Of a stretch of 54,096 nt of DNA, positions 27,045-37,246 are shown piece after piece. Under the pieces are notes generated by a model that saw only the letters and a program-made list of their open reading frames with translations, had not been told where the DNA came from and made no database searches. The position numbers and the translations under genes are program-made. This stretch comes from Planctomycetaceae bacterium. Lineage in GTDB: Bacteria > Planctomycetota > Planctomycetia > Pirellulales > Pirellulaceae. Every line of letters starts with the position of its first letter. The stretch's first letter is position 1. The stretch is from positions 1 through 54,096 of the forward strand of contig PBSM01000331.1 in NCBI GenBank assembly GCA_002726245.1, read 5' to 3'.

Positions 27045-28469
27045 ATGTCTGTGATGAATCAACTTCCGATCTTCAGCCGGCGCGAAGCGTTGAAAGCTGC
27101 AGCCTGTGGGTTCGGCGGTGTCGCGTTGCAAGGATTAACGGGCAGCACTGCTCGAGCGGCCACCAAGACTTTGGCAGTGCACGTTCCGCATCACGCCGCG
27201 AAAGCTAAGCGAGTGATCTTCCTCTTCATGGCCGGCGGTCCGTCGCAAGCAGATCTCTTCGATCCCAAGCCGTTCATCACGAAGCATCACGGCCAAACCA
27301 TCGCTGCTCCCGTCGATGACCACCAGCTTCGCGTTGGCGTCGAGAAGTTCCTGGCGATGGGTCCCGTTGCTCCCGTACGACCGCGCGGAGAATCGGGAAT
27401 GATGATTTCCGATTTGATGCCGAACATCGCGAGTGTTGCAGATGATCTGTGTCTTCTACGCGGGATGTATACCGACAATAAGGCGCACGCTCCGGCGACG
27501 CTCCAGTTACACACGGGCACGCTGGCGGAATCGCTTCCATCGATGGGGTCGTGGATCAGTTACGGCCTGGGGACGGAGAACGACAATCTCCCCAGCTTCA
27601 TTACGATCCATCCGCCCGAGGATGTTCGGAACTACGGTTCGTCCTTCTTGCGGGCCAGGCATCAAGGAACGCCGCTGAACGTGCCCGCGAGCGAGAAGGC
27701 CTCGGCTATCAAGTACCTGCAAGATCCTGACACGAGTGCTATCGATCAACGACGCCGGCTGGACTTTGTACAGCACATGAATCGTAAGCTCTTGGATCGT
27801 GTCGAGACCGATGCGCAGATGGAGGGTATCATCGAGTCGTTTGAGTTAGCATTCCGCATGCAAGCCGAGACACCGCGACTCGTCGATCTGTCGGGCGAAT
27901 CGCAAGAGACTTTGCGACTGTACGGAATCGATGGCAAGCAGGCGGACCGTAACGGCCGTGCCTGTCTGCTGGCTCGCCGAATGAGCGAGGCGGGGGTGCG
28001 TTTTGTGCAAGTAACCATGGGAGGCTGGGACCATCACGGCAACATCCGCGGCGCATTACGGGGCAGTTGTGCCGGTGTCGACAAACCGATTGGCGGACTG
28101 ATCAAGGATCTCAAGCGGCGCGGTTTGCTGGACGAGACACTAGTCTTGTGGTCCGGTGAATTTGGTCGTTCTCCTTGGAGCCAAGATCTCTCAGGCACAT
28201 CTCCCATTTCAACGCACGGTCGCGAACATCAACAAGAGAGCTTCTGCACGTGGATGGCAGGGGGCGGAGTGAAGCCTGGATTGACGTACGGCAATACAGA
28301 CGACTTTGGCTATCGTCCGATCGATGGCAAGGTGCATCTGCACGATCTACATGCCACGATGCTGCATCTTCTAGGGCTCGACCACGAACGTCTCACCCCC
28401 CGCCACGCCGGCCGCGATTTCCGACTAACCGATATCTACGGCGATGTTGTTCGCGAGATCCTAGCTTGA
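27045..28469 (+). CDS. DUF1501 protein with Tat-type signal
   Basis: 474 residues. The N-terminus has a twin-arginine type signal (FSRREALKAAACGFGG), as usual for DUF1501. The domain fills the rest of the protein: RVIFLFMAGGPSQADLFDPK, HAPATLQLHTG, GVRFVQVTMGGWDHHGN, VLWSGEFGRSPWSQ and GREHQQESFCTWMAGGG. The fold is related to alkaline phosphatase/sulfatase, and metal-site Asp/His residues are in place. It is exported folded and probably works with the PSCyt1 protein encoded 28 bases upstream in one operon. The biochemical activity of the family is not known. Confidence 0.92.
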   Translation: MSVMNQLPIFSRREALKAAACGFGGVALQGLTGSTARAATKTLAVHVPHHAAKAKRVIFLFMAGGPSQADLFDPKPFITKHHGQTIAAPVDDHQLRVGVEKFLAMGPVAPVRPRGESGMMISDLMPNIASVADDLCLLRGMYTDNKAHAPATLQLHTGTLAESLPSMGSWISYGLGTENDNLPSFITIHPPEDVRNYGSSFLRARHQGTPLNVPASEKASAIKYLQDPDTSAIDQRRRLDFVQHMNRKLLDRVETDAQMEGIIESFELAFRMQAETPRLVDLSGESQETLRLYGIDGKQADRNGRACLLARRMSEAGVRFVQVTMGGWDHHGNIRGALRGSCAGVDKPIGGLIKDLKRRGLLDETLVLWSGEFGRSPWSQDLSGTSPISTHGREHQQESFCTWMAGGGVKPGLTYGNTDDFGYRPIDGKVHLHDLHATMLHLLGLDHERLTPRHAGRDFRLTDIYGDVVREILA

Positions 28470-28506
28470 ACAGGACTCGTCCAGACGCTCGACATGCGTG
28501 ATGCGT

Positions 28507-28608
28507 CGGTGTGTTGGTCCAGCGATTCTTTACAGCCAGTCCGAGTGGGGATCTTCGCGTATCGATCCCCTCAGAAGCGTCATAGAGAATCGGTGGACCA
28601 GCACACCG
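28507..28608. repeat. long nested inverted repeat downstream of the DUF1501 gene
   Basis: Outer arms 28507-28529 and 28586-28608 match at 21 of 23 positions. An inner perfect 7-bp stem (28547-28553 with 28564-28570) surrounds a 10-base loop. It sits alone in the 272-base gap between the DUF1501 gene and the next gene. It could end transcription or be a small mobile palindrome. The rest of the gap shows nothing recognisable apart from GGGAGA just before the next start. Confidence 0.6.
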
Positions 28609-28741
28609 CCGATGATTTGATCGTCCACAGTACTCTCATGTAGCATCGTTTGAATGAAGTGTGCGGGCGTTTGCTAATAATGCGTGAAACGTATTACAAA
28701 GTCCATTCGGGACATTTGGCTACAACCGTGGGAGAACCGCA

Positions 28742-30493
28742 GTGAAAACGTTATATATGCTCTCGCTTTTTCTGGGAACGGCCCTGTTGATGTCCGCATC
28801 ACAGAAGGACTCACCGCTGTGGGCAACTGCCGATGAAACTCCGCAAACGGGAAACGACGTCCCACAAGAGGAAACTACCGAACAGATTGCGACAGGCCCG
28901 ACGCCGCCGGAAACGAAGGCCGAGAAGCCGCGCCAAGGTCGAATCGTGCACGCTTGGGACGGATGTACGATGTGGTCGACGATTTTCAACGTCGATTATT
29001 ATGGCCCACGGAATAGGGAAATCCCCGCGCCCGCCGCTTCATTCAGCAGAAGGATGCTGGAAGAGCTGATCGACGAAGAGGCGGCGGCCCACGTGGACGC
29101 CATTAGCTACTGTCTCTTTACGGCGGGTTGGAGCGACGTCCCCTCCTCCAAGATAACGGACCTTTTTCCGTGGCGCCCTCCCGGAATGGACGCGGCGGGA
29201 GTGGACCCCTTGAAGGTCTTGATCGACCGCTGCCACCATCATGGCATGGAATTCATCGCGGACATACGTATGAATGATCGACATGGGCAGCGACACGGAA
29301 TCCTAAGTGAACATCCCGAATGGATCATGCTCGGGTCGGCGAATGATTACGCGCTTGAGGACGTCCGGAGCATGATGTTGACCTTCACCAAGGAGGTGCT
29401 CGACAGCTACGACGTCGATGGCATCGAATACGACTACATGCGCTGGTGTCACATGTTCAAGCCGGGCGAGGGTAAGAAAAACGCGCATTTGCTCACCGAC
29501 TTTACCCGCAAGACCCGCGAGTTGCTGAAGGAAGAAGCCAAGCGGCGAGGCTGCGATAGATTAGAGTTTGGCGTGCGAGTGCCCCAAAGTATCGGGGAGT
29601 GCGACCATCTGGGCTTTGACGTGGCGACGTGGATCAAGGAGGGCCTGGTCGATTACGTCGTGCCGTCCGATTTCATGCACATCGACATGAACATGAAGAC
29701 CGACGACTTCGTGAAGCTGGCCGATGGAACAAGCTGCAACATTTATCCCGCCATTCACAACCGTATCTCGATGGACGGGCCGAACGAGCATTATCGGCTG
29801 ATGAACCTGGCGAACTTCCGTGCGGCGGTGCAGAACTTCTACGGATTCGGAGCCGATGGCGTTTCACCCTATAACTACCAGTTTGCCTTTGAGAGACGTG
29901 GCGTGGCACACCGTTCGTCGGCCTATGCCGCGTACATGTGGCCAGCCGCACTGGGCTGGCTGCGAGAGTTGCGATATCCGGACCAAGTCAACGCGCGCGA
30001 CCGCCACTACCTGTTTTATTCGGCCTGGAAGACGCCCCATGTATCGCCGAGCGGTTTCTTTCATGATGAGAACATCTACCTCGACCGTGCCCAGCCCGAC
30101 CAGGAGAAAAGCCGGCGTTTTCGCATGGCCGAGGACTTCAGCAACCCCCACCTGCGAACCACCATGCAGTTTAAGGCCATTGGCCTGGCCGATGACGAGC
30201 AGCTGGACATCAAAATAAACGGTGAGCAAGTCCCCACCGAGTACATCACGCACGTACTCGACAAGAACGGTCAGAACCTGTACGAGGGCGATCCGTTGCC
30301 CCCCTTTCACTTATACGTCATCGACATGAATTGGGAGACGACGGGCCGCAAACAACCACTCACATTTGGTGATAATCGGCTGAGTGTGCGCCTTGTGCCA
30401 GAAGAGCGTGCCGAAGCTGGTGGACCCGAGAGGGGTAAAGTTAGCATCGAAGAACTAGAGTGCTACGTCTATGTCAGAAAGCCAAAGCACTGA
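28742..30493 (+). CDS. secreted glycoside-hydrolase-like family 10 (GHL10-type) protein
   Basis: 583 residues from a GTG start preceded by GGGAGA. It has a signal peptide, a linker rich in Thr, Pro and Glu (about 35-60), and then a TIM-barrel-like domain (about 65-420). The barrel shows segments typical of GHL-type putative hydrolases: VLIDRCHHHGMEFIADIRMN, VDGIEYDYMRW (about 224-234, acidic residues at the barrel end) and LEFGVRVPQSIGECDHLGFD. The C-terminal 150 residues look like a beta-sandwich. It is probably involved in polysaccharide breakdown outside the cytoplasm, but the substrate and catalytic pair cannot be assigned from sequence alone. It lies 14 bases before the DUF4838 relic, which was probably its operon partner. 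Confidence 0.8.
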   Translation: MKTLYMLSLFLGTALLMSASQKDSPLWATADETPQTGNDVPQEETTEQIATGPTPPETKAEKPRQGRIVHAWDGCTMWSTIFNVDYYGPRNREIPAPAASFSRRMLEELIDEEAAAHVDAISYCLFTAGWSDVPSSKITDLFPWRPPGMDAAGVDPLKVLIDRCHHHGMEFIADIRMNDRHGQRHGILSEHPEWIMLGSANDYALEDVRSMMLTFTKEVLDSYDVDGIEYDYMRWCHMFKPGEGKKNAHLLTDFTRKTRELLKEEAKRRGCDRLEFGVRVPQSIGECDHLGFDVATWIKEGLVDYVVPSDFMHIDMNMKTDDFVKLADGTSCNIYPAIHNRISMDGPNEHYRLMNLANFRAAVQNFYGFGADGVSPYNYQFAFERRGVAHRSSAYAAYMWPAALGWLRELRYPDQVNARDRHYLFYSAWKTPHVSPSGFFHDENIYLDRAQPDQEKSRRFRMAEDFSNPHLRTTMQFKAIGLADDEQLDIKINGEQVPTEYITHVLDKNGQNLYEGDPLPPFHLYVIDMNWETTGRKQPLTFGDNRLSVRLVPEERAEAGGPERGKVSIEELECYVYVRKPKH

Positions 30494-30507
30494 AGATTGG
30501 AATGCTT

Positions 30508-33438
30508 ATGAACCACGTGCGAATCGCGTTGTTTCTTTTTGCGTGGATGGTTTTTCTTTCCGGCAGATCGTTATCGGCGAAGAATGCCCTTTCACTCGTC
30601 GGTGACGGGCGCGCTTTGGCGACGATCGTGATTCCTGACGAGCCGGTACCGGTTCACCAATTCGCAGCGGAAGAGCTGCAATACCACATCGAGCGCTCCA
30701 GCGGTGCCAAGCTGCCGATTCGTCGTGAGCGAGACGTGCCGATGGACGATTCCGGATGCGTGTTTCTTGGTCCGTGCCGTCGGGCCGTGCAGCGAGGCAT
30801 TAATGCCGAGGGGTTACCGCCGAACGGATTTCGTATCCGGTTGGCCGACGGCAGCCTGCACCTGACCGGTGATGACAGCAATGGTCCCGTGATCGCAACA
30901 AACGGCATAGGCTCGCTACACAACAACCGGACGCGTGTCGGGACGCTCTTCGCGGTCTACGAATTCCTGGAAGTCCAACTTGGCGTGCGTTGGCTGTGCC
31001 TGGTCCACCCGGTGAGGTGATTCCTCAACACCGTTCGATCGTCGTCGAGCGATGCGAACAAGTCCGCCAGCCGCAGCTTGTTCATACTCGTATGCGCGAT
31101 TACGGCTTTCGATACATTGGCGGTTGGGCATCACAGCAGGCAGCCAGGCAGTATACGTTGGATGTCGCACGTTGGATGCGACGGCACCGAATGGCGCTCG
31201 GTGTGGACATGGACGCATCCCACGCTTTCACCCGGTGGTGGGATGCGTATGGCAAACAGCATCCTGATTGGTTCGCCTTGCGACCGGATAACCAGCGCGG
31301 CCCCGGCGGTAACCCGCAGTTTGTTCAGATGTGCGTCAGCCAGCCGTTGTTGCAGAAGGAGATCGTTGCACGATGGAATGAGTCGCTTTCGAGAACTGAG
31401 TCGACGAAAACTCCGGCTTCCGTCTAAGACCGGGAGTCTTTGCAAGCCGGATCTTTGTTCTCCTCGTTAATCGATGTATCGGAAAACGATTCGTATGGCA
31501 GCACGCCTTCATGTACCTGCACAGCGTGCCGCGCGTGGGACGGACCTAACGGTCATCTCTCGGATCGGTATGCGAAGTTCTGGCTGTCTGTACAACGCGA
31601 GGCAGAAAAGGTCCGTCCGAACGCGCGGATCATCACGATCGCCTACGACAGTTACTATCAACCACCGCAAGAAACCAAGCTAAACGACCGAATCATCACC
31701 GGAATTGTTCCCGGTTTCTACTTCCCTTGGTCGGATGACAATCGGCAGGAGTTCCGTAAGCAGTGGCAGGGATGGGCCGACACGGGAGCACGGCTCTACC
31801 TGCGGCCGAACTGGCTTCACTTCGGTCACAACTTCCCATTTAACTTTGCCCGCAAGTTGGGTGAAGATTTCCGTTTTGCGCACCAGCGCGGCATGATTGC
31901 CACGGACTTTGATCTCGTACCGGCACCTTGGGCGACGCAAGGTCTCACCTACTACGTGCTCGGCCGCATCCACCGACATCCGGATTGGCCGATCGACCGG
32001 ATACTTGCGGAGTACTATGACGGCTTCGGCCTCGCCTCGGAACACGTGCGAGCCTATTTCGAGCACTGGGAACGGATCACGGGCTCGATGACGTCTCAGC
32101 ATTACGCGCGCGGACACGCGGCAAAGGGAATTGGTGACAATCCGGAGCACAAGCTGTATCGATGGGGCGACCACTTTTTTACCGACTCCGCGTTGGCGAG
32201 CGGGAAGGAGCTGCTCGATGCCGCCAAAGCCGCCGCTTCGGGGGACCGGACCGCCGAGCAACGTGTTGCGTTTCTGGAGATGGGCCTGCGAGACGTGAAA
32301 CTGACATTGGCGACTCAGGATTCGTACCAGCGATATCACGCCGGTGCTGCCCCCAAGATTTATGTCGATACCCTGGCCCGACTTGACGCGCACCGCGGCA
32401 ATATCGAACCACACAACGCTGCCGCGACGGGCTGGCTTCGCAGCCGAGAACCCGAATGGAACCGGTAAATCGCCCGCGAGTTGGTCCGGCTACCGGGCCA
32501 GCCACTTCCTGGTCCTGTAAAACTGATGTGGGATCCGGATGGCAACAGCGAAAGCAAAGGGTGGCATCGGTCGGCCACCGACGATTCGTCGTGGCACACG
32601 GTCGATAGCTCCGTCGCGTGGGAAGAGCAAGTGGCTGGCCGACAGTGGAAGCCGATCATGGAAAACCATACAACGGTGTTGCCTGGTATCGGATTCGGTT
32701 TCAGGCACCTCGGGCGGATGCATCGCAACGGTACCGCCTCGTCTTTGGCGCGGTGAGCAAATCATGCCGCGTGTGGGTCAACCGTAACTTGGTTTTGACG
32801 AGGCCCTTTCCCTTTCAAGGCGACAAGAATTCGTCAGACAGGCCGTTCGAGGTCGATGTCACCGCGAGCCTGAATTACGCAGATCACAACCTGTTGGCAG
32901 TCGCGGTTGACGACCACTCCGGCGTCGTCGGCCTCACCGGCCCAGTACACTTGGACCGAGTGCGTCTTCCGTCAGCCGATGGCAACCTAATTCGTAACGG
33001 CAGCTTTGAACGCGGCATGTCCGAGTGGCAGCGGAGTACGATGGTTGGTGAGTTCATCTATGAGAGCGATCGTGAAACTCACCTTGACGGCGAAGCCTCG
33101 GGCGTGCTGACTTGCAAAGGAAAGCTCTCCGAGCGGCATCTGCAACTACGAAAAAAGGCGTGGCACGCTTCTATCAAGAGGTTGCGGTGCAACGCGGGCA
33201 GCCGTACCGTTTGACAGCAAGCGTTAGGACATCGCGTGGTTTCCGTGGTGAAGTACGAACTTGGTTTGCAGGCGGAGACAACGAACTTTCTACAGGACCG
33301 ACGCAAGGCCTTTGGAAGCAACTCAGCCTCGATCGTGTCTCGACTGATGCCACGAGCGCGCAGGTCTACCTCAACGTGATGGACGGCACTGGAAACGTTT
33401 GGTTCGATGGAATCGAATTGATCCCGATCAAGCTGTGA
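30508..33438 (+). pseudogene. DUF4838 / alpha-glucuronidase-like secreted protein, broken
   Basis: Joined across frames, this gene would encode about 970 residues. It begins with a signal peptide and GH67-N-like N-terminus (VHQFAAEELQYHIERSSGAK). The DUF4838 core follows, with HPDWFALRPDNQRG, SENDSYG and CTCTACRAWDGPNG, and a helical part. A galactose-binding-like region (VAWYRIRFQAPR, YADHNLLAVAVDD) and a final carbohydrate-binding-like domain (NLIRNGSFERGMSEWQ) complete it. Breaks visible: loss of one base near 30997, an in-frame TAA at 31425, another at 32466, loss of one base near 32640, and loss of one base in an A6 run at about 33151. Five lesions in one gene make function unlikely. It is the probable former operon partner of the GHL10-type gene. 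Confidence 0.8.
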
Positions 33439-33454
33439 AATCTTAGCGGACAAG

Positions 33455-33714
33455 GAACAACTCTCGCCGATGCGGGACGTGCGGCTGGAAATCGCTTTCG
33501 GATGGCTACGCAGAAACTCGCGCCGTTCAACCTGCAGTTCCTCATCCTGCCGATTCGCCTCAACGATCTTGATCAGCGATTGTAGGAACTGTGAGTTCGG
33601 GACATCATCTTCGACCAGTTTCGATACCTCAGCGGCGAGCCCACGCAGCCGCCCCGCCTCATCAGCCGCAGTGCTCGCGAAGATGCACGCAACGACTGAA
33701 GTTGCCGCCGCGAT
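33455..33714 (-). pseudogene. N-terminal remnant of a secreted hypothetical protein
   Basis: After a stop at 33715-33717 a minus-strand frame reads a short hydrophobic stretch (SVVACIFASTAADEAGRL), then a charged helical part (NSQFLQSLIKIVEANRQDE). It looks like the beginning of a secreted planctomycetal protein whose start codon is lost, and it runs out of recognisable sequence near 33455. I cannot name a family. Confidence 0.3.
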
Positions 33715-33722
33715 TCACCTCG

Positions 33723-34676
33723 CTACAGGATGATGTGCTTCGTCGTCGCGAGCGTAGCCTCGAAGATGTTGTCACCGGCGCGACGCCCCGGCCAATCGCT
33801 TTTGTTTTCGCGACGCCATTTTTCGTAGCCGTTGGTAACTTGCTTGTCCTTCAGTTGCAACCGTATCTGCAACGGAAACTCGACCAAATAAGGTTTGATC
33901 TTGCCAACTCTCCCGACAGCTTCCTTCGCGCCGTTGACGATTGACTTGTAAGTCGCTTCGGGAGCGTAAAGCTCGACGGTACCATCATCGCGCAGTCGCT
34001 TGACAGGAACGTTGACGACGTCTTCGCCCAGCAATTCACGAACTTCGCGGCAGAGACCGGTGCAGCCGGTTGCCATGATAATCGGCACCTTATGGTCGTG
34101 ACTCGCGACGATGGCATAGGCGGCAACTTCGCCGCCTTCTTCGCCGTTAAACCAGTAGCGTCGCCGCCGAGTGCTGGACCAGGTGTGAGCCAGCACGGCA
34201 TCCTTGGCGCCTTCCATCGCGTGCAGCCCGACGAGCATCACGCCGCCGAAACTCTCGTCCAGCCCTTGCAACAGTCCCGAGCCCGACGTCACCAACTTTG
34301 CCCGCTTGTCGATTCGATCCGGCAAGAGGTTCTGGTCTCGAAAACCATCGTCCTTCACGTAGACTTCGTCCGCGCCTCCTTCCAAGCAACCTTCAATCGC
34401 CGCATTGACATCGTCGGTCATGAGCTGGCGAAAACGCTGAGCCTGTGGATCGCCCGGCTTCCTGTTTCGCGCCCAGTATTCATCGACTCCCGTCGGACCT
34501 TCGCTATCGACAGCGATAAGGATCTTGATAGGCGCTCGTCGCGAAGACTGGCTCGTCGTCTCCATCAGCATTTGGGCGTTGTCGTTAAAGACGATTCGCG
34601 GCTGTGGTTCATCGGCTTGCGAGGCAACACTTGCAACGGCAACACTGGCGATCAACGCACCAACCACCCTCATCAT
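33723..34676 (-). CDS. M55-family (DppA-like) D-aminopeptidase, secreted
   Basis: 317 residues from the ATG at 34676, which has GGAG upstream and starts a good signal peptide (MMRVVGALIASVAVASVASQ). A GTG at 34709 overlapping the DUF1080 stop would add 11 residues. The M55 domain shows IAVDSEGPTGVDEYW, DDVNAAIEGCLEGGADEVYV, LLQGLDESFGGVMLVGLHAM and AVLAHTWSS, matching the metal-binding Asp, Glu and His residues of DppA. DppA-type enzymes cleave D-amino-acid peptides, so a role in peptidoglycan-peptide use is possible. It is the last gene of a three-gene minus-strand operon with DUF1080 and Gfo/Idh/MocA genes. Confidence 0.85.
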   Translation of the reverse strand: MMRVVGALIASVAVASVASQADEPQPRIVFNDNAQMLMETTSQSSRRAPIKILIAVDSEGPTGVDEYWARNRKPGDPQAQRFRQLMTDDVNAAIEGCLEGGADEVYVKDDGFRDQNLLPDRIDKRAKLVTSGSGLLQGLDESFGGVMLVGLHAMEGAKDAVLAHTWSSTRRRRYWFNGEEGGEVAAYAIVASHDHKVPIIMATGCTGLCREVRELLGEDVVNVPVKRLRDDGTVELYAPEATYKSIVNGAKEAVGRVGKIKPYLVEFPLQIRLQLKDKQVTNGYEKWRRENKSDWPGRRAGDNIFEATLATTKHIIL

Positions 34677-34705
34677 GTCTTTGGCTCCGAAACGAAGTAC
34701 ATGAA

Positions 34706-35773
34706 TCACGGTCGATCTGCGTCTTGCTGGATGACCCAGATGTTGCGAAACCGAACGGGGTTGCCGTGGTCTTGCAAGAAGATTGGACCGCGCTGACCTT
34801 CTTTACTTTGTGACGCGTCGCGGCCGGGCGGGACCGGCGGCAACACATACTTGTCATGAATCACGACGCCGTTGTGTCGAACGGTCATCATCGCAGGGGC
34901 AACTCTCTTGTTCGCCGCGTCGAACTTCGCGCTCGTGAATTCGATGTCGTAGGTCTGCCACGAAAGCGGCGGGTACGACATGTTGATCCTTGGTCCGATC
35001 ATTTCATGAATTCCGCCACAGCGGCCGAACTTTGAAAGCCGTTCAAACTTGCGATTCTCGTCGTGCCAGCCGAACGAATCGACAATCTGCACTTCCCATT
35101 CATGCTTCACGTAGATGCCGCTGTTGCCGCGCTGCATGCCGCGCGCGGTCGGCATGAAGGGACAACAAAACTCCATGTGGATGCGGACGCTGCCGAAGTC
35201 GCGTTTCGACGTTGTACCAACGTCGAGCAACCGATCTTCAACCAGCCTTCCCTTTTGCCACTCATCGACGTTCGTCCCGTCAAACAGGATGATGGCACCC
35301 GAATCGAACGGCGGTCGCGAACCGAGCGTGGGTGACTTGCGCAGCACCTTGTCGAGCCGAAACGTCACGTCGTCCAAGTGGTTTTGAAACATCTGCGCCT
35401 CGCCGCTGAAAACGCCGTCTTCGACCGAGCCGCTGAAGTTTGCATTGAGAAACTTCAACCGCTCTCCGTGAACGCCGTGAAACGAGGTTCGACTATCCGC
35501 CGTCTTGCCCTTGAGGTGATACACCGTGCTTTCGTCCCAGCCGGCGCTCGGCAACCCGCCGACATTCAGCACGCCCTCAAACTCGTAGTTCCCAAGAGCG
35601 ATTACTTGAATGCCGATCGAAAGTTCTCCGCCAACCTTGCCGACGTATTCGCCCTGGATCTGGAAGTCGGTTCCCGCCTCGTCCGGGTCGGTGAACGCCG
35701 GCAGGTCGGCGCCACAGCACGACGAACCGATCACTCCGAGCAAAAGGCAAGTTGAGAAGAGAGAGCGAATCAT
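34706..35773 (-). CDS. DUF1080 (3-keto-disaccharide hydrolase-like) secreted protein
   Basis: 355 residues. A signal peptide with a Cys pair near its end (GVIGSSCCGADLP) could be a lipoprotein site. An N-terminal domain (about 30-145) is followed by the DUF1080 laminin-G/concanavalin-like domain (about 155-350): GAIILFDGTNVDEW, GNSGIYVKHEWEVQIVDSFG, SWQTYDIEFTSAKFD and GPIFLQDHGNPVRFRNIWV. This last block is highly characteristic. DUF1080 proteins include 3-keto-glycoside hydrolases and are often next to Gfo/Idh/MocA oxidoreductases that make 3-keto sugars, as here. It starts 6 bases after the stop of that gene, so they are co-translated. Secreted sugar processing is the likely role. Confidence 0.9.
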   Translation of the reverse strand: MIRSLFSTCLLLGVIGSSCCGADLPAFTDPDEAGTDFQIQGEYVGKVGGELSIGIQVIALGNYEFEGVLNVGGLPSAGWDESTVYHLKGKTADSRTSFHGVHGERLKFLNANFSGSVEDGVFSGEAQMFQNHLDDVTFRLDKVLRKSPTLGSRPPFDSGAIILFDGTNVDEWQKGRLVEDRLLDVGTTSKRDFGSVRIHMEFCCPFMPTARGMQRGNSGIYVKHEWEVQIVDSFGWHDENRKFERLSKFGRCGGIHEMIGPRINMSYPPLSWQTYDIEFTSAKFDAANKRVAPAMMTVRHNGVVIHDKYVLPPVPPGRDASQSKEGQRGPIFLQDHGNPVRFRNIWVIQQDADRP

Positions 35774-35779
35774 GACAAC

Positions 35780-37090
35780 CTACACGCTTTCGGGCAGTCC
35801 AAACGGTTCACGATATTCTTTGGTGAGCAGCGCGTTGGCTTCTTTGCTGTTGGTGATCGTCTCGGTCTTCGGATCAAATTCCAGGACTGTCCTGGTGCGG
35901 TACGCCGCCTCGCCGAGATGAATCAACGCGCACGTGCGGTGAGCGATCTCGGCGTCGGCTTTCGTCGGTTCGCGCGAGCGGCTGCTGTTCAGGAAGTTTT
36001 GCATGTGGCTCGGAATCGGAGCGCCAACTCGTCCAGCCTGGCCGGACTTTGGACCGGGCTCTTCGTTCTTCCCCAGATAGGTGCGGAAGAATCCTCTTCG
36101 CGAGAAGATCATGTAACCCTCAGTGCCATAGAAGGCATCGCCGCTATCGACTCCGTGCAATCCATAGGGCGTGAAGAGTCGATCTTCGTAGATCAGCACG
36201 CGACCATCGGCAAACTCGAAAGAGATGTTCATGTTGTCGGGATACTCGCGGTAGCCCGACTCTTTCACATTGCTGCCGTGAGCCGTGATGCGAATCGGAT
36301 GTTCCTTCACCCCCAGCCCCCACGCCGCCATGTCGAGATCGTGAGCACCATCGTCGCCGAGGTCGCCGTTGCCGTATTCGCGAAACAACCGCCAAGTGCT
36401 GTGAAAACGATTCCGATTGAACGACCGCTTCTTCGCCGGACCCAGCCAGCGATCGTAATCGACGCCGGACGGCGGCTGACTGTCCGCCACCGGTTTAGCA
36501 TAGCCGCGGTCCTGGACGTTCCACGCCTTGGTGATCTTAATCTCGCCGAGCACACCCGATTTCAACACTTCGGCCGCCTCGGCCACGACCAGGCTCGATC
36601 GCATCTGCGTACCATGCTGAACAACCCGCTTGTTCCTTCGCGCGGCATCGACCAGCAACCTTCCTTCGTGAAACACATGACTGGCCGGCTTCTCGATGTA
36701 GACATCCTTGCCGGCTAACAGCGCCCCAATGGCGATCGGACAATGCCAATGATGAGGCGTCGCGATGACCACTGCGTCGATTGACTTGTCATCGATGATC
36801 GAGCGAAAGTCACGCGTCGTCCGCGGTGTGTTGCCGGCTAGTTCCTTGACCCGAGTGACACCGCGGGCCAGCACCGCGTCGTCGATATCACAAAGCGCAA
36901 CAGCTCGGGCGCCGTCATTCGAAGCAATTTGCCCGACGTGATGAAATCCCATTCCGTTGAAGCCGATCAGCGCGACCGCGATTTGATCGTTCACCAACGC
37001 GCGAGCCGGACGTGCCGACGCGCTCAGAACTGCCGCGACACCGACTGCTGAAGTCGTGGACAAAAACCGGCGGCGAGATGGTCGTTTCAT
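35780..37090 (-). CDS. Gfo/Idh/MocA-family oxidoreductase with Tat signal
   Basis: 436 residues from the ATG at 37090, chosen because GGAGAG lies just upstream and a twin-arginine signal (PSRRRFLSTTSAVGVAAVL) follows. An in-frame start at 37126 is less likely. The Rossmann domain reads VALIGFNGMGFHHVGQI, CDIDDAVL and IDAVVIATPHHWHCPIAI. The EKPASH block (about 145-150) supplies the conserved catalytic-region Lys. The C-terminal domain contains DLGDDGAHDLDMAAWGLG. Exported oxidoreductases of this kind oxidise or reduce sugar derivatives with a tightly bound NAD(P). With DUF1080 next to it, oxidation to 3-keto sugars is a reasonable guess. It is the first gene of the Gfo-DUF1080-M55 operon. Confidence 0.92.
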   Translation of the reverse strand: MKRPSRRRFLSTTSAVGVAAVLSASARPARALVNDQIAVALIGFNGMGFHHVGQIASNDGARAVALCDIDDAVLARGVTRVKELAGNTPRTTRDFRSIIDDKSIDAVVIATPHHWHCPIAIGALLAGKDVYIEKPASHVFHEGRLLVDAARRNKRVVQHGTQMRSSLVVAEAAEVLKSGVLGEIKITKAWNVQDRGYAKPVADSQPPSGVDYDRWLGPAKKRSFNRNRFHSTWRLFREYGNGDLGDDGAHDLDMAAWGLGVKEHPIRITAHGSNVKESGYREYPDNMNISFEFADGRVLIYEDRLFTPYGLHGVDSGDAFYGTEGYMIFSRRGFFRTYLGKNEEPGPKSGQAGRVGAPIPSHMQNFLNSSRSREPTKADAEIAHRTCALIHLGEAAYRTRTVLEFDPKTETITNSKEANALLTKEYREPFGLPESV

Positions 37091-37246
37091 CGTTCTCTCC
37101 TTTGCAGGGCTCGAAGCTCCAGCCACGGTAGCATATCTCGATTCACTACGCTGTAATTAATCCATTCCAAGAGAGCCCGCCGATCAATAGCAACAGTCCG
37201 AAAGAAAGTCGGCGAATGGGCTGGGACGCGATATGTTGCATCTCCT

